A DNA stretch of 27,644 nt from Lachnospiraceae bacterium UBA3692 (GTDB lineage: Bacteria; Bacillota; Clostridia; Lachnospirales; Lachnospiraceae). A model generated the notes under the pieces. The model saw only the letters and a program-made list of their open reading frames with translations. It made no database searches and was not told the origin of the DNA. The translations under genes were made by a program, and so were the position numbers. The stretch lies in assembly GCA_002372815.1 (NCBI GenBank), contig DFIR01000018.1, positions 1-27,644 of the forward strand, in the 5' to 3' direction. Shown here piece after piece: positions 22,301-27,644 of the stretch (position 1 is its first letter; the number at the start of each line of letters is the position of its first letter).

Positions 22301-25300
22301 TCTACAAGTACAACCAGAGCAGCGGCGCCGAGATCACTTACTCCGTGACGGAGGATGCTGTGCCCGAGTACGGCACGAACATCACCGGAAGTGCGGCGGA
22401 AGGCTTTGTCATCACCAACAGCTACACGCCCGGCAAGACTTCCGTGACTGTCACGAAGGCCTGGAGTGACACGGATGATCAAGACGGCATCCGTCCGGAG
22501 AGCGTCGAAGTGACACTCCTTGCGGACGGCGAGGTTGTCTCGCAGACCGGCATCACCGCGAAGCAGACGCTGGATGAGAGCAACACCTGGACCTACACCT
22601 GGAACAATCTGGATCTGATGAAGTCCGGCAAGGAGATCGCGTACACGGTCGAGGAGACCAAGACCGACGTGATCACCGGCACGGATGGCCCCGGCACCTA
22701 TGCGATCAGCGTGAGCGGAGAGCAGAAGACCGGTTACACGGTGACGAACACGCATACGCCTGAGACTGTGGAAGTCCCTGTCGAGAAGGTATGGGATGAC
22801 GCGGATGATCAGGATGGTATCCGTCCTGACAGCGTAGAAGTGACAGTCCTTGCGGATGGCACAGCTGTCCAGCAGGATGGCATCACCGCAGCACAGACAC
22901 TGAGCGAGAGCAACAGCTGGAAGTACACCTGGACTGGTCTGAACAAGTACAAGGCCGGCGTCGAGATCCAGTACACCGTTGAGGAGACGAAGACCAATGT
23001 GATCACCGGCACGGATGCGACCGGCACCTATGCGATCGCGGTCTCCGGCGACGCGGTGAAGGGTTACGTCGTGACCAACACGCACACACCTGACGAGACC
23101 GAGGTCGAAGTCACCAAGGTCTGGGATGACCAGGATGATCTGGACGGCATCCGTCCGGACAGCGTGGATGTCACACTCCTTGCAGACGGCAAGGCTGTCA
23201 CGCAGGAAGGAATCACCGCGAAGCAGACGCTCAGCGAGAGCAACGAGTGGACCTACAAGTGGACCGGCCTCAACAAGAAGGCTGCCGGCAAGGATATCGA
23301 ATACACCGTTGAAGAGAATCCTGTCCCGGACGGCTACATGGTTGCGGTCACCGGCAGTATGGAGGACGGCTTCACCGTCACCAACACACATACACCTCCT
23401 GTGAAGGATGTCTTTGATGCCGGCGACACCACGACGAGCATCGACGGCAAGGTGGTCCAGCCCGGTCAGGAGATCGTTTATAAGATCACTTACACAAACA
23501 GCACAGAAGACGATGTGACCGCGACGATCACCGACGAGATCCCTGCGTACACGACTTTTGTCAGCGCGGACAACGGCGGGACCGAATCCGGCGGCACCAT
23601 CACCTGGACTGCCGATGTGGCCAAGGGCGAGAGCATCACTGTCTCCTTCACCGTCAAGGTGGATGAAGAGACGGACGGCGCAGTTCTGGAGAACGAGGCC
23701 AAAGTCAACGACGGAAAGAACGAGTACACCACCAACGAAGTCACCAACCCGACCACCACACCTCCTACTAAGGACGTGTACAAGGCGGGCGACACGACGA
23801 CCAGCATCGACGGCGAGCTCGTGCAGCCGGGCGAGGAGCTGACCTACGCGATCACCTACAAGAACACGACCGGCGAGGATGTGAAGGCGACCATCACGGA
23901 CAAGATCCCCGCGCACACGACCTTTGTCAGTGCGGATAACGGCGGAACAGAGTCCGGCGGCACCGTGACCTGGACGCTGGATGTGGCGAAGGATGCTGAG
24001 ATCACCGTTACCTTCAATGTGAAGGTCGACGAGGATGTGGACGGCGCCGAGCTGAAGAACGACGCGAAGGTCAAGGTCGGCGAGAACGAGTACACGACCA
24101 ACGAAGTTACCAACCCGACACCTTCCGAGCCTGTGAAGGATGTCTTCAAGAGCGGCGACACGACGACCAGCATCGACGGCAAGGTCGTACAGCCGGGTGA
24201 CCAGCTGACCTATGCGATCACCTACAAGAACACGACCGGCGCCGATGTGAAGGCGACCATCACCGACGAGATCCCTGCGCACACGAGCTTCGTCAGTGCG
24301 GACAACGGCGGAACGGAATCCGGCGGCACCGTGACCTGGACGCTCGATGTGGCGAAGGATGCTTCCGTCACCGTGACCTTCGACGTGAAGGTCGACGACG
24401 ATGTGAACGGCGAGGTCCTTGTCAATGACGCGAACGTCAACGACGGACACAACGATTACAAGACGAACGAAGTCAAGAACCCGACTCCTACGGATCCTGA
24501 GAAGGATGTCTTCAAGGAGGGCGACACGACGACCAGCATTGACGGCGAGGAAGTGCAGCCCGGCGATACGCTGACTTACGCGATCACCTACACCAACACG
24601 ACCGGCGAGGACGTGAAGGCGACGATCACGGACAAGATCCCTGCACACACCACCTTCGTCAGCGCGGACAACGGCGGAACGGAATCCGGCGGCACCGTGA
24701 CCTGGACGCTCGATGTGGCCAAGGGCGACAGCATCACTGTCACCTTCAACGTGAAGGTCGATGATGACGTCAACGGCGCGACCCTCTACAACGAGGCGAA
24801 GGTCAACGACGGCAAGAACGACTACACCACCAACGAGACCAAGAACCCGACACCTTCCGAGCCTGTGAAGGATGTGTTCGACAGCAGCGACCTGACGACC
24901 AGCATCGACGGCAAGACCGTCCAGGTCGGCACAGAGCTGGTGTACACGATCACCTACACCAACACGACCGGCAAGGATGCGACGGCAACGATCACCGATA
25001 AGATCCCGCAGTACACGAGCTTCGTCAGTGCGGACAAGGGCGGAACCGAGTCCGGCGGCATCGTGACCTGGACGCAGGATGTGGCGAAGGATGCCTCCGT
25101 CACCGTCTCCTTCAAGGTGAAGGTGGACGACGAGGCGAACGACGTCACCATCCCGAACACAGCGGACGTCAGAGTCGGCGAGAACACTTACACGACCAAC
25201 GAAGTGACCAACAAGACCCCGAAGGATGAACCTTCGGAGCCCACCGGCGAGGGCAACCTCGAGGTGAAGAAGGTCCTGAAGGGCCGCAAGCTCAAAGCGG

Positions 25301-27644
25301 GCGAGTTCAGCTTCACGCTGACCCCTGCGCCAGGCGCACCCGGTGAGACTGAGACTGTTAAGAACGACGCGGACGGCAAGGTGAAGTTCAGTGAGATCAC
25401 CTTCCGAAAGATCGGCGAATATCAGTACAAGATCACCGAAGAGAAGGGCAGCCTCGGCGGCGTCACCTATGCCGAGAACTCCTTCACGGCGATCGCGAAG
25501 GTCACCGCGGATGAGACTGACGACACCAAGCTCGTCGTGACCTGGATGATCGACGGCCAGGCCGACAAGATCGCGGTCTTCGAGAACACCTATGACGCTT
25601 CCGGCAAGATCGATCTGGAAGTGAAGAAGGAACTGACAGGCACCAACCTGACCGCCGGTATGTTCAGCTTCGAGCTGAAGGAAGGCGACAAGGTCCTGCA
25701 GACCAAGACCAACGACGCGGACGGCAAGGTCAAGTTCGACACCATCAGCTATGATCTGGACGATGTCGGCAACAAGACCTACACCATCCACGAAGTGGAC
25801 GACAAGAAGGACGGCTACACCTACGACACCGAGGACGCGACCGTCACCGTGACCATCAAGGACAACGAAGACGGTACGCTGAGCGCCAAGGCGGAATACA
25901 GCAAGACGACCTTCAAGAACACCTATGAAGCCAGCGGCGACATCCAGCTGATCGCGGACAAGACCCTGACCGGCAGGACCCTCAAGGACGGCGAGTTCAG
26001 CTTCACGCTGACCGAAGTCGACGAGGAAGGCAACGTCGTGGAAGGCGGCACAACGCTGACCGCGAAGAACGAGGCCTCCGGCGCCGTGACCTTCGACAAG
26101 ATCAGCTACACCATGGATGACATGGTCGAAGAGGACGAGGAGACCACGGAAGCGGCGGCAGACACCGCAGCGGAAGAGACCACCGAGGCGACGACTGAGG
26201 CAGCCACTGAGGCGGCAGCTGATCAGGCGGCCACAGAGACCAAAGAGACCGTCTACACGAAGGTGACCACCAAGGGCGAGGCGACCACCAAGGTCAGCTA
26301 CACCTACACCGACGAGGACGGCAAGGAACAGACGACCGACAAGCTTCCTGAGGACGCTGTGGACAACGGAGACGGCACCTACACCGTGACGAAGACCGTG
26401 ACAGAGACTGTCACCGAGGAAGTTGCGGATGAGACGTCCGAGACCGGCACCACGACCGTCGAGAAGGAAGTGGAGAAGGAAGTCAAGACCGTTTACACCA
26501 AGGTCGAGGAGGAGATCCCGGGCGAAGAGACCGTGACCTACACCTACACCGATGACAACGGCGAGACCCAGACCGTGACCGAGCTTCCTGAGGGAGCGAA
26601 GGACAACGGAGACGGCACCTACACCGTGACCGAGACCGTGGAGAAGGCAGCCGAGGAGGCAGCTGCGGAGGGCGAAGAGCCCGCCGCAGAGGCCACTGAG
26701 GAAGCAGCGGCCGAGGAAGAGCTGAAGGCATACGTGACCGAGAAGGTGTTCTACTACCAGATCACCGAGGACAGCGGAAGCCTGGGCGGCGTCACCTATG
26801 ACACGCACAAGGAGACCGTGAAGGTCACCGTCACCGACAACGGCGACGGCACGCTGACAGCAGTCGCGGAGTATGATGACGACGGCGCGGCATTCGTGAA
26901 CCCTTACAACGCGAAGGGCAGCGCGGAGTTCGACGGCATCAAGAAGCTCGAGAATCATGAGCTTGCGGAAGGCCAGTTCAGCTTCAAGCTGACCGACAAG
27001 GACAACAAGGAGATCCAGACCGTGACGAACGCGGCGGACGGCAGCTTCTCCTTCGACGAGATCAAGTACACGGAGAAGGATGCGGGCAAGACGTTCACGT
27101 ACTATATCACGGAGCTGAACGACAACAAGAGAGGTTACATCTACGACAGCCACACTGTGGAAGTCACCGTGGAAGTGAAGGACAACGAAGACGGCACCCT
27201 GAACTGCAAGGTCACCTGCAGTGACGGCGACAAGGCGACGTTCACCAACACTTACAAGCCTCTGGGCACCAGCTACGACCTGAAGGCGAAGAAGCGGATG
27301 GAAGGCCGGAGCCTGAAGGCGGACGAGTTCGAGTTCATCCTGCGCGACGCCGACGGCAACGAGCTTGAGACCGTGACCAACACCGCGAGCGGCAGCGTGA
27401 GCTTCTCGACCATCGCGGCGGATGAGGCCGGCACCTTCACCTACACGGTGGAAGAGGTCGAAGGCACGCTCAAGAACGTCACTTATGACACCAACGTATA
27501 CACCTACACCGTCACCGTGGAGGATGTGGACGGCCAGCTGACCGTGACCATCGAATGCGATGACGAGGATGGCGGTGAAGAGGCGCTGTTCGTCAACGTC
27601 TACGAGAAGGAGACACCTCCTCCGCCGCCGACCCCTCCGACCCC
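16273..27644 (+). CDS. Giant VWA / Cna-B / DUF11 / pilin-domain surface adhesin (3' end beyond the window)
   Basis: At least 3790 codons are open without a stop; the gene continues past the right edge. Domains in order: signal peptide (1-35); VWA domain with MIDAS (about 70-345); a beta-rich linker to about 510; a Cna-B-like domain (about 515-650) and a pilin-like domain (about 653-810); 15 Cna-B repeats (812-2376); five 122-residue DUF11-like repeats (2377-2986); five Spy0128/FctA-like domains (2996-3777). A proline-rich stretch (PPPPPTPPTP) follows at the edge. Cna-B copies keep the isopeptide triad: Lys in the VxKxW strand, Glu in YTVxE, Asn in TNTHTP. It is probably secreted and wall-anchored by sortase, acting as an adhesin or pilus-like stalk; the LPXTG signal is not in view. 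GGAAGG lies 6 nt before ATG 16273. Expression is probably set by the invertible promoter just upstream. The ligand is unknown. Confidence 0.93.
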   Translation, partial: MGKRRAFGRRGLSLIIAAVMTVLMVLASIAGNVYAAAGDVPAHKKSIEPNGDGTYKLALNVTGQAEKVPQYVNVTVILDVSGSMNTPTVYTATTQNGNNLYGLVNGQYVELTRNNNAYWYNDGSWHQYTGTRYIGSNPRLAAAKSAVNSVASALLSKNGQDGNPSDMVEMALVTFSNDATVARTPVTTLSSFQTAVDGATAEGGTNWEDALSTANGVQYSDTHQDKTFVIFVSDGNPTFRNTEGTYPNHTNDYNQSYHDTYGVWGSGSENDTTVTRCYDHAKDDAQTIATRIGVSNFFTIGAYGDVSRMQSLTTDAGAPSGNYYSASNTTELENALNAILAQIEMAGFADVEIDDGTTNNVKVGTTSVELLEVDETSYQYYRAGGDYGTGNGGLGTEWKSTDDPAPPAAQLVDGEVQWDLSSLGVLENGVTYTVTFDVYPSQYTYDTIAKLKNGDITYDSLDENIQKYIVDNGGGSYSLRTNTNASLDWDDTRDAAGKQSSDYINPDPVATDSEQLTITKKWEGGDPDVDSLPLTVLMDNQAFHDATLSKNNGWTTSTYISVGLIKNGQALPGALGHDFSFAELDDTQYHWELDAPTVRPMLINGVKTMLIKVDDKHPAPSGATTYTIEGSTYYVDTAVEGLTATNHRRSNLNLTKAVTGEDAPKDATFPFTLTVNNSKAPATEPTDDPEHNSDYWVWFSIYDTKAGATVMDATVSGATGPSSSGYYYAPSGTAISVQMKDGWNLRFTNLPSGTTYTFAEGALADGFAFNKAELTEGEDSTFNAGQTSTGTIEKTKTAYAVKYTNDYQLTNLEITKEWVDNNDQDGKRLTADELKEKLTLSPAVEGKEPTVVDNGDGTYKITYTGLPRFNNGQEVEYTVAESAIDGYTTTGSPAKDHGTITNTHEPEETEIHVKKEWIGPEAQEVTVTLLADGQQASQEGITAEQKLTASNNWEYAWTGLDKYKAGKEIVYTVTEAAITGYSTSGPTGAGTAAAPFVFTNTNDEETEIFVKKVWVGPEKTATIHLLADGEDTGKTVTLPSSGANEGSFDKLRKYDATDGHEIAYTVTEDAIANYTTTGPEGSGTESAPYTFTNTNDERLEIPVEKIWDDADNQDGKRPTSVTVHLKADGVDVVQGDISGVQTLDESNEWKYTWTGLYKYNQTTGTEIAYTLTEDAVTDYQTEITGSAATGFTVKNSYTPGKTTVTVTKVWKDAENQDGIRPENVEVTLLADGEAVSQTGITAKQTLDADNQWTYTWQDLNQKKAGKDIVYTVKETETAVITGTDGPGTYKYEITGDATEGFTVTNTHTPETVEVPVEKVWNDANDQDGFRPESVEVGLKADGETVSQEGIEASMTLDESNEWKYTWTGLNKYKDGEEIAYTVVETTTSVITGTDGPGTYSYEITGDATKGFTVTNTHTPELVVVPVTKVWNDADDQDGFRPESVEVTLLADGAAVTQEGITAKQTLDESNSWKYTWEGLYKYSEGEEIAYTVEETKTDVITGTDGAGTYAYAVTGDIANGFTVTNTHTPELVEVPVTKVWSDADDQDGFRPASVEVTLLADGEAVSQTGITAKQTLDESNSWKYTWEKLYKYSEGEEIAYTVEETKTDVITGTDGAGTYAIAVSGSIADGFTVTNTHTPELVEVPVTKVWSDANDQDGIRPESVEVTLLADGAAVTQEGITAKQTLSEENTWKYTWEGLYKYSEGKEIAYTVEETKTDVITGTDGAGTYAYEITGNTTSGYIVTNTHTPELVEVPVEKVWDDADDQDGIRPATVQVKLLANGEDATTASPATLQETNEWMHTWYNQPKYSEGKEIDYTVEEIKTDVITGTDGVGTYAIAVSGSVADGFTVTNTHTPELTEVFVKKIWVGPEAEEVTFNLYADGEKTDKSITLNADGNWEGSIAELDKYKDGGKKIAYTVSEDEIPAGYTMTGPTGSGTENDPYAITNTNDERIKVPVEKVWDDADDQDGKRPTSVTVHLKADGNDVEQDGVTAVQTLDEGNEWKYTWENLYKYNQSSGAEITYSVTEDAVPEYGTNITGSAAEGFVITNSYTPGKTSVTVTKAWSDTDDQDGIRPESVEVTLLADGEVVSQTGITAKQTLDESNTWTYTWNNLDLMKSGKEIAYTVEETKTDVITGTDGPGTYAISVSGEQKTGYTVTNTHTPETVEVPVEKVWDDADDQDGIRPDSVEVTVLADGTAVQQDGITAAQTLSESNSWKYTWTGLNKYKAGVEIQYTVEETKTNVITGTDATGTYAIAVSGDAVKGYVVTNTHTPDETEVEVTKVWDDQDDLDGIRPDSVDVTLLADGKAVTQEGITAKQTLSESNEWTYKWTGLNKKAAGKDIEYTVEENPVPDGYMVAVTGSMEDGFTVTNTHTPPVKDVFDAGDTTTSIDGKVVQPGQEIVYKITYTNSTEDDVTATITDEIPAYTTFVSADNGGTESGGTITWTADVAKGESITVSFTVKVDEETDGAVLENEAKVNDGKNEYTTNEVTNPTTTPPTKDVYKAGDTTTSIDGELVQPGEELTYAITYKNTTGEDVKATITDKIPAHTTFVSADNGGTESGGTVTWTLDVAKDAEITVTFNVKVDEDVDGAELKNDAKVKVGENEYTTNEVTNPTPSEPVKDVFKSGDTTTSIDGKVVQPGDQLTYAITYKNTTGADVKATITDEIPAHTSFVSADNGGTESGGTVTWTLDVAKDASVTVTFDVKVDDDVNGEVLVNDANVNDGHNDYKTNEVKNPTPTDPEKDVFKEGDTTTSIDGEEVQPGDTLTYAITYTNTTGEDVKATITDKIPAHTTFVSADNGGTESGGTVTWTLDVAKGDSITVTFNVKVDDDVNGATLYNEAKVNDGKNDYTTNETKNPTPSEPVKDVFDSSDLTTSIDGKTVQVGTELVYTITYTNTTGKDATATITDKIPQYTSFVSADKGGTESGGIVTWTQDVAKDASVTVSFKVKVDDEANDVTIPNTADVRVGENTYTTNEVTNKTPKDEPSEPTGEGNLEVKKVLKGRKLKAGEFSFTLTPAPGAPGETETVKNDADGKVKFSEITFRKIGEYQYKITEEKGSLGGVTYAENSFTAIAKVTADETDDTKLVVTWMIDGQADKIAVFENTYDASGKIDLEVKKELTGTNLTAGMFSFELKEGDKVLQTKTNDADGKVKFDTISYDLDDVGNKTYTIHEVDDKKDGYTYDTEDATVTVTIKDNEDGTLSAKAEYSKTTFKNTYEASGDIQLIADKTLTGRTLKDGEFSFTLTEVDEEGNVVEGGTTLTAKNEASGAVTFDKISYTMDDMVEEDEETTEAAADTAAEETTEATTEAATEAAADQAATETKETVYTKVTTKGEATTKVSYTYTDEDGKEQTTDKLPEDAVDNGDGTYTVTKTVTETVTEEVADETSETGTTTVEKEVEKEVKTVYTKVEEEIPGEETVTYTYTDDNGETQTVTELPEGAKDNGDGTYTVTETVEKAAEEAAAEGEEPAAEATEEAAAEEELKAYVTEKVFYYQITEDSGSLGGVTYDTHKETVKVTVTDNGDGTLTAVAEYDDDGAAFVNPYNAKGSAEFDGIKKLENHELAEGQFSFKLTDKDNKEIQTVTNAADGSFSFDEIKYTEKDAGKTFTYYITELNDNKRGYIYDSHTVEVTVEVKDNEDGTLNCKVTCSDGDKATFTNTYKPLGTSYDLKAKKRMEGRSLKADEFEFILRDADGNELETVTNTASGSVSFSTIAADEAGTFTYTVEEVEGTLKNVTYDTNVYTYTVTVEDVDGQLTVTIECDDEDGGEEALFVNVYEKETPPPPPTPPT
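16480..17307 (+). other. von Willebrand factor A domain of the giant adhesin
   Basis: The metal-ion-dependent adhesion site is visible: DVSGS at residues 79-83 (DxSxS), the threonine of EGGTNWEDAL (T205), and the aspartate in FVIFVSDGNP (D234). LVTFSNDA is another usual strand. VWA domains with this motif bind protein or glycan ligands through a divalent metal and form the tip of several Gram-positive pili, so this is the likely binding head. The insert at about 88-135 (Asn/Tyr-rich) sits after the first MIDAS loop and is longer than usual. Confidence 0.88.
18706..23400 (+). repeat. Tandem array of 15 Cna-B domains
   Basis: Copies begin at about 18706, 18997, 19288, 19564, 19876, 20203, 20533, 20863, 21193, 21523, 21844, 22126, 22438, 22765 and 23098. 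Four successive units from 20533 are spaced exactly 330, 330 and 330 bp apart and are close to identical over long DNA stretches (for example GTCGAAGTGACGCTCCTTGC recurs). The typical unit reads PVxKVWxDAxDQDGxRP, then LLADG, YTW, EIAYTVEE, TNTHTPE. Units 2, 3 and 11 are a shorter class (WxGPE, TNTND). Confidence 0.9.
23401..25230 (+). repeat. Five exact-length 366-bp DUF11-like repeats
   Basis: Copies start at 23401, 23767, 24133, 24499 and 24865, each 366 bp (122 residues). The unit contains KDVFKxGDTTTSIDG, LTYAITYxNTTG, ATITDKIPAHTTFVSADNGG, TESGGTVTWTLDVAK and a closing TNEVTNP. This is the DUF11 or conserved surface-repeat fold, a beta-sandwich stalk module. The first and fifth copies are the most diverged. 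Confidence 0.9.
25258..27603 (+). repeat. Five Spy0128/FctA-like pilin domains
   Basis: Domains lie at about 25258-25593, 25606-25926, 25936-26907 (interrupted), 26926-27255 and 27271-27603. Each has VKK-like Lys near the start, GEFSFTL, a DGKVKF turn, YxIxE, GVTYD, a DNGDGTL turn and FxNTY with the closing Asn. The pattern is that of isopeptide-stabilised Gram-positive pilin repeats. Confidence 0.85.
26125..26742 (+). other. 206-residue insertion splitting the third pilin-type domain
   Basis: Residues 3285-3490 interrupt the domain between ISYTMDDM and KVFYYQITED, which are contiguous strands in the sister domains. The insert is Glu/Thr/Ala-rich at both ends. In the middle it contains two 50-residue modules (26251-26400 and 26491-26640), each from VYTKV through YTYTD and LPE to DNGDGTYTVT, identical at 30 of 50 positions. 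Confidence 0.8.

Noticed and set aside
17038..27153. A 3371-codon open frame on the minus strand, antisense to the adhesin
   Set aside because: It is a by-product of repeated GC-rich codons in the real gene, which leave no stops on the other strand. The plus-strand frame has a signal peptide, ribosome site and recognisable domains; the minus frame gives repetitive Arg/Leu/Val sequence with no family and no ribosome site.

Overview
The window looks like a chromosome segment of a high-GC, Gram-positive anaerobe of the Bacillota, probably a Lachnospiraceae-like clostridium. The grounds are strong AGGAGG-type ribosome binding sites, occasional TTG/GTG starts, a wall-type adhesin built from isopeptide domains, and an anaerobic Fe-S tartrate dehydratase. 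No organism name can be read from the sequence itself. No rRNA, tRNA or CRISPR array was seen.

Layout. (1) 1-2906: the tail of a membrane protein, then ttdA, ttdB and a D-malate/tartrate dehydrogenase gene, forming a tartrate/malate catabolic operon. (2) 2907-5995: an intergenic region full of small hairpin repeats with the core GGGGACGGTTCT, then a consensus promoter driving an XRE regulator, a membrane-anchored M1 metallopeptidase and a small helical protein. (3) 6010-9990: an AsnB-like synthetase that lacks the glutaminase active site, nicotinate phosphoribosyltransferase and ammonia-dependent NAD synthetase. (4) 9991-10554: a non-coding array of alternating inverted heptamers with a regular period of about 53 bp. 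(5) 10555-14715: a minus-strand PD-(D/E)XK-like protein, a membrane protein with two duplicated halves, and an NCS2 purine permease. (6) 14949-27644: a tyrosine recombinase, an apparent invertible promoter segment, and a giant surface protein that runs off the end of the window.

The most important observation is the switch at 15901-16182. Two identical 26-bp Xer-like sites, in opposite orientation, bracket 230 bp lying between the recombinase gene and the giant adhesin gene. Inside is a strong extended -10 promoter pointing away from the adhesin and a rho-independent terminator pointing towards it. The sequenced state should therefore be OFF. Inversion would put the promoter about 149 nt upstream of the adhesin start and disable the terminator. 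The recombinase stop codon is also inside the segment, so inversion would replace its last 42 residues with 15 different ones.

The adhesin (at least 3790 residues here) has a signal peptide, a VWA domain with a MIDAS motif, 15 Cna-B repeats, five exact 366-bp DUF11-like repeats and five Spy0128/FctA-like pilin domains. The third pilin domain is split by a 206-residue insertion. The window ends in a proline-rich stretch, so a sortase signal is expected just beyond it. A very long open frame on the opposite strand (17038-27153) is a shadow of this gene and is not annotated.
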